Shown here: piece by piece, positions 4,179-5,017 of the stretch
Layout: each line of letters begins with the position of its first letter
Position numbering within the stretch: position 1 is the first letter of the stretch
From: Candidatus Taylorbacteria bacterium RIFCSPLOWO2_01_FULL_45_15b
Lineage (GTDB): Bacteria > Patescibacteriota > Minisyncoccia > Phycocordibacterales > 01-FULL-45-15b
Direction: 5' to 3'
NCBI GenBank assembly: GCA_001822655.1
Contig: MHRX01000048.1
Coordinates: forward strand, 1 to 5,017
Length of the DNA stretch: 5,017 bases
Made by a program: the position numbers and the translations under genes
Notes under the pieces: model-generated
Database searches by the model: none
Seen by the model: only the letters and a program-made list of their open reading frames with translations
What the model was told of the DNA's origin: nothing

Positions 4179-5017
4179 ATGAATTTTGAGCACTACCACG
4201 CCGCGGTTCGATATTTGGAAGGACTTTCAAATCTCGCGTCCCCGGATGACTATACGAAAGACAGGAAAGACCCGGCGCGCTATATTGCGCGGATGAAATT
4301 TTTTCTAAAGCTTCTTGGAAATCCTGAAAAGGGATTCAAGTATGTTCATGTTACAGGCACTTCCGGCAAGGGTACCGTTTCCACAATGATTCACAACGCA
4401 TTTGTCGCGTCGGGAAAAAGGGTGGCGCTCTACACGTCGCCTTTTGTGACGACGACGATTGAAAAAATAAAATTCGGTTCGGAATATATTTCGCCCGGGG
4501 AATTTGCGGAAATCGTTGATGAATTGAAGCCATTTATAGACCGCGCACATGTCGAGAGTCCGCTCGGCAGGCCATCGTATTTTGAAATTATTTTTGCGAT
4601 TGTTTTGCTCTATGCAAAGCGAAAAAAGAGCGAATGGGTGGTTCTTGAGGTGGGATGCGGTGGTCGATACGACGCGACAAATGTAATTCCCTGTCCCGAA
4701 GCGGCTGTTATCACGAATGTTGATCTCGATCACATCGAAATTTTGGGCGACACGGTCGAAAAAATCGCATATGAGAAAGCCGGTATCATAAAAAAGGGCA
4801 GTGTCGTCTTTACTACCGAATTGAAGCCGTTGGTAAGGCAAATACTTCGGGCGGAGGCCCGAAAGGTCGGTGCTTCTTATAACGAAATTGAGGACGGGGC
4901 AACATATGAGCAGAAAAACAAACTACTCGCTGTTTCGGTATGCCGTACACTCGGTCTCCCCCAGAGGGAGGCGATGGTGGCAATACAAAAAACGCGCCTT
5001 CCGGCTCGGTTTGAAAT
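4179..5017 (+). CDS. folC: folylpolyglutamate synthase / dihydrofolate synthase, 3' end beyond the window
   Basis: This enzyme uses ATP to add glutamate to folates (and in many bacteria to dihydropteroate) in the cytoplasm. Of the usual 420-450 residues, 279 codons are visible. Motifs appear in family order. The P-loop is TGTSGKGT (59-66). YTSPFVTTTIEKI (85-97) matches the loop after the P-loop helix; TSPF is also found in Lactobacillus casei FPGS. FEIIFA is at 135-140. VLEVGCGGRYDATNVI (155-170) holds Glu157, the expected magnesium ligand. ITNVDLDH (178-185) holds His185. EKAGIIKKG (199-207) holds Lys200, equivalent to the carbamylated lysine. LPARFE (274-279) marks the end of the ATPase domain. 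The reading frame is unbroken and runs off the right edge. No Shine-Dalgarno sequence precedes the ATG. A weak TATTAC at 4163-4168 would give a nearly leaderless message. This start leaves a normal N-terminus before the GNPEKGFKYVHVTG segment. Confidence 0.93.
   Translation, partial: MNFEHYHAAVRYLEGLSNLASPDDYTKDRKDPARYIARMKFFLKLLGNPEKGFKYVHVTGTSGKGTVSTMIHNAFVASGKRVALYTSPFVTTTIEKIKFGSEYISPGEFAEIVDELKPFIDRAHVESPLGRPSYFEIIFAIVLLYAKRKKSEWVVLEVGCGGRYDATNVIPCPEAAVITNVDLDHIEILGDTVEKIAYEKAGIIKKGSVVFTTELKPLVRQILRAEARKVGASYNEIEDGATYEQKNKLLAVSVCRTLGLPQREAMVAIQKTRLPARFE

Noticed and set aside
4431..4448. FolC loop TSPF in place of TSPH as a sign of altered function
   Set aside because: TSPF also occurs in characterised Lactobacillus casei FPGS, and the remaining active-site residues are conserved.
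4305..4841. 178-residue minus-strand open frame
   Set aside because: It lies antisense within folC, whose plus-strand frame carries all family motifs.
1..5017. CRISPR array or tandem direct repeats
   Set aside because: No regularly spaced direct repeats were found. The repeats seen are inverted and differ from one another.

Overview
The window looks like chromosomal DNA from a small-genome bacterium, most likely a member of the Candidate Phyla Radiation (Patescibacteria, Parcubacteria-like). This placement is an inference. It rests on the many short unrecognised proteins, hairpin-rich intergenic DNA, frequent lack of a Shine-Dalgarno sequence, and the style of the 302-residue hypothetical protein. 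No rRNA, intact tRNA, CRISPR array or transposase was found.

Layout. Positions 1-450 hold no convincing complete gene. They contain a run of short hairpins (75-355), a fragment on the minus strand that resembles a tRNA 3' end (356-377), and possibly the tail of a gene that starts left of the window. Positions 457-1114 form a self-contained transcription unit: a good promoter, a leader with a 23-position stem, a strong ribosome binding site, a 138-residue orphan protein and an intrinsic terminator. Positions 1115-1381 are non-coding with small GC hairpins. A minus-strand gene (1405-1875) for a 156-residue membrane-anchored protein follows, with its own terminator. Positions 1876-2310 are intergenic and contain two clear palindromes; the second overlaps the promoter of the next operon.

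Positions 2311-2950 are a type II toxin-antitoxin module: an AbrB/SpoVT-fold antitoxin followed by a Doc (death-on-curing, Fic-fold) toxin. The toxin is split by a one-base frameshift and has an altered NKR motif, so it may be inactive, recoded or mis-sequenced. A minus-strand gene for a 302-residue acidic protein of unknown function (3018-3926) follows; it has a terminator, a candidate promoter and a possible internal repeat. The divergent intergenic region (3927-4178) holds a perfect palindrome with 19-base arms. The window ends inside folC (4179 onward), a folylpolyglutamate synthase/dihydrofolate synthase with its main active-site motifs intact.

How the genes work together. Only the antitoxin/toxin pair is a clear functional unit. 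The other genes appear to be single-gene transcription units on alternating strands. The least explained parts are the leader RNA before the 138-residue protein, the hairpin array at the left edge and the palindrome upstream of folC.
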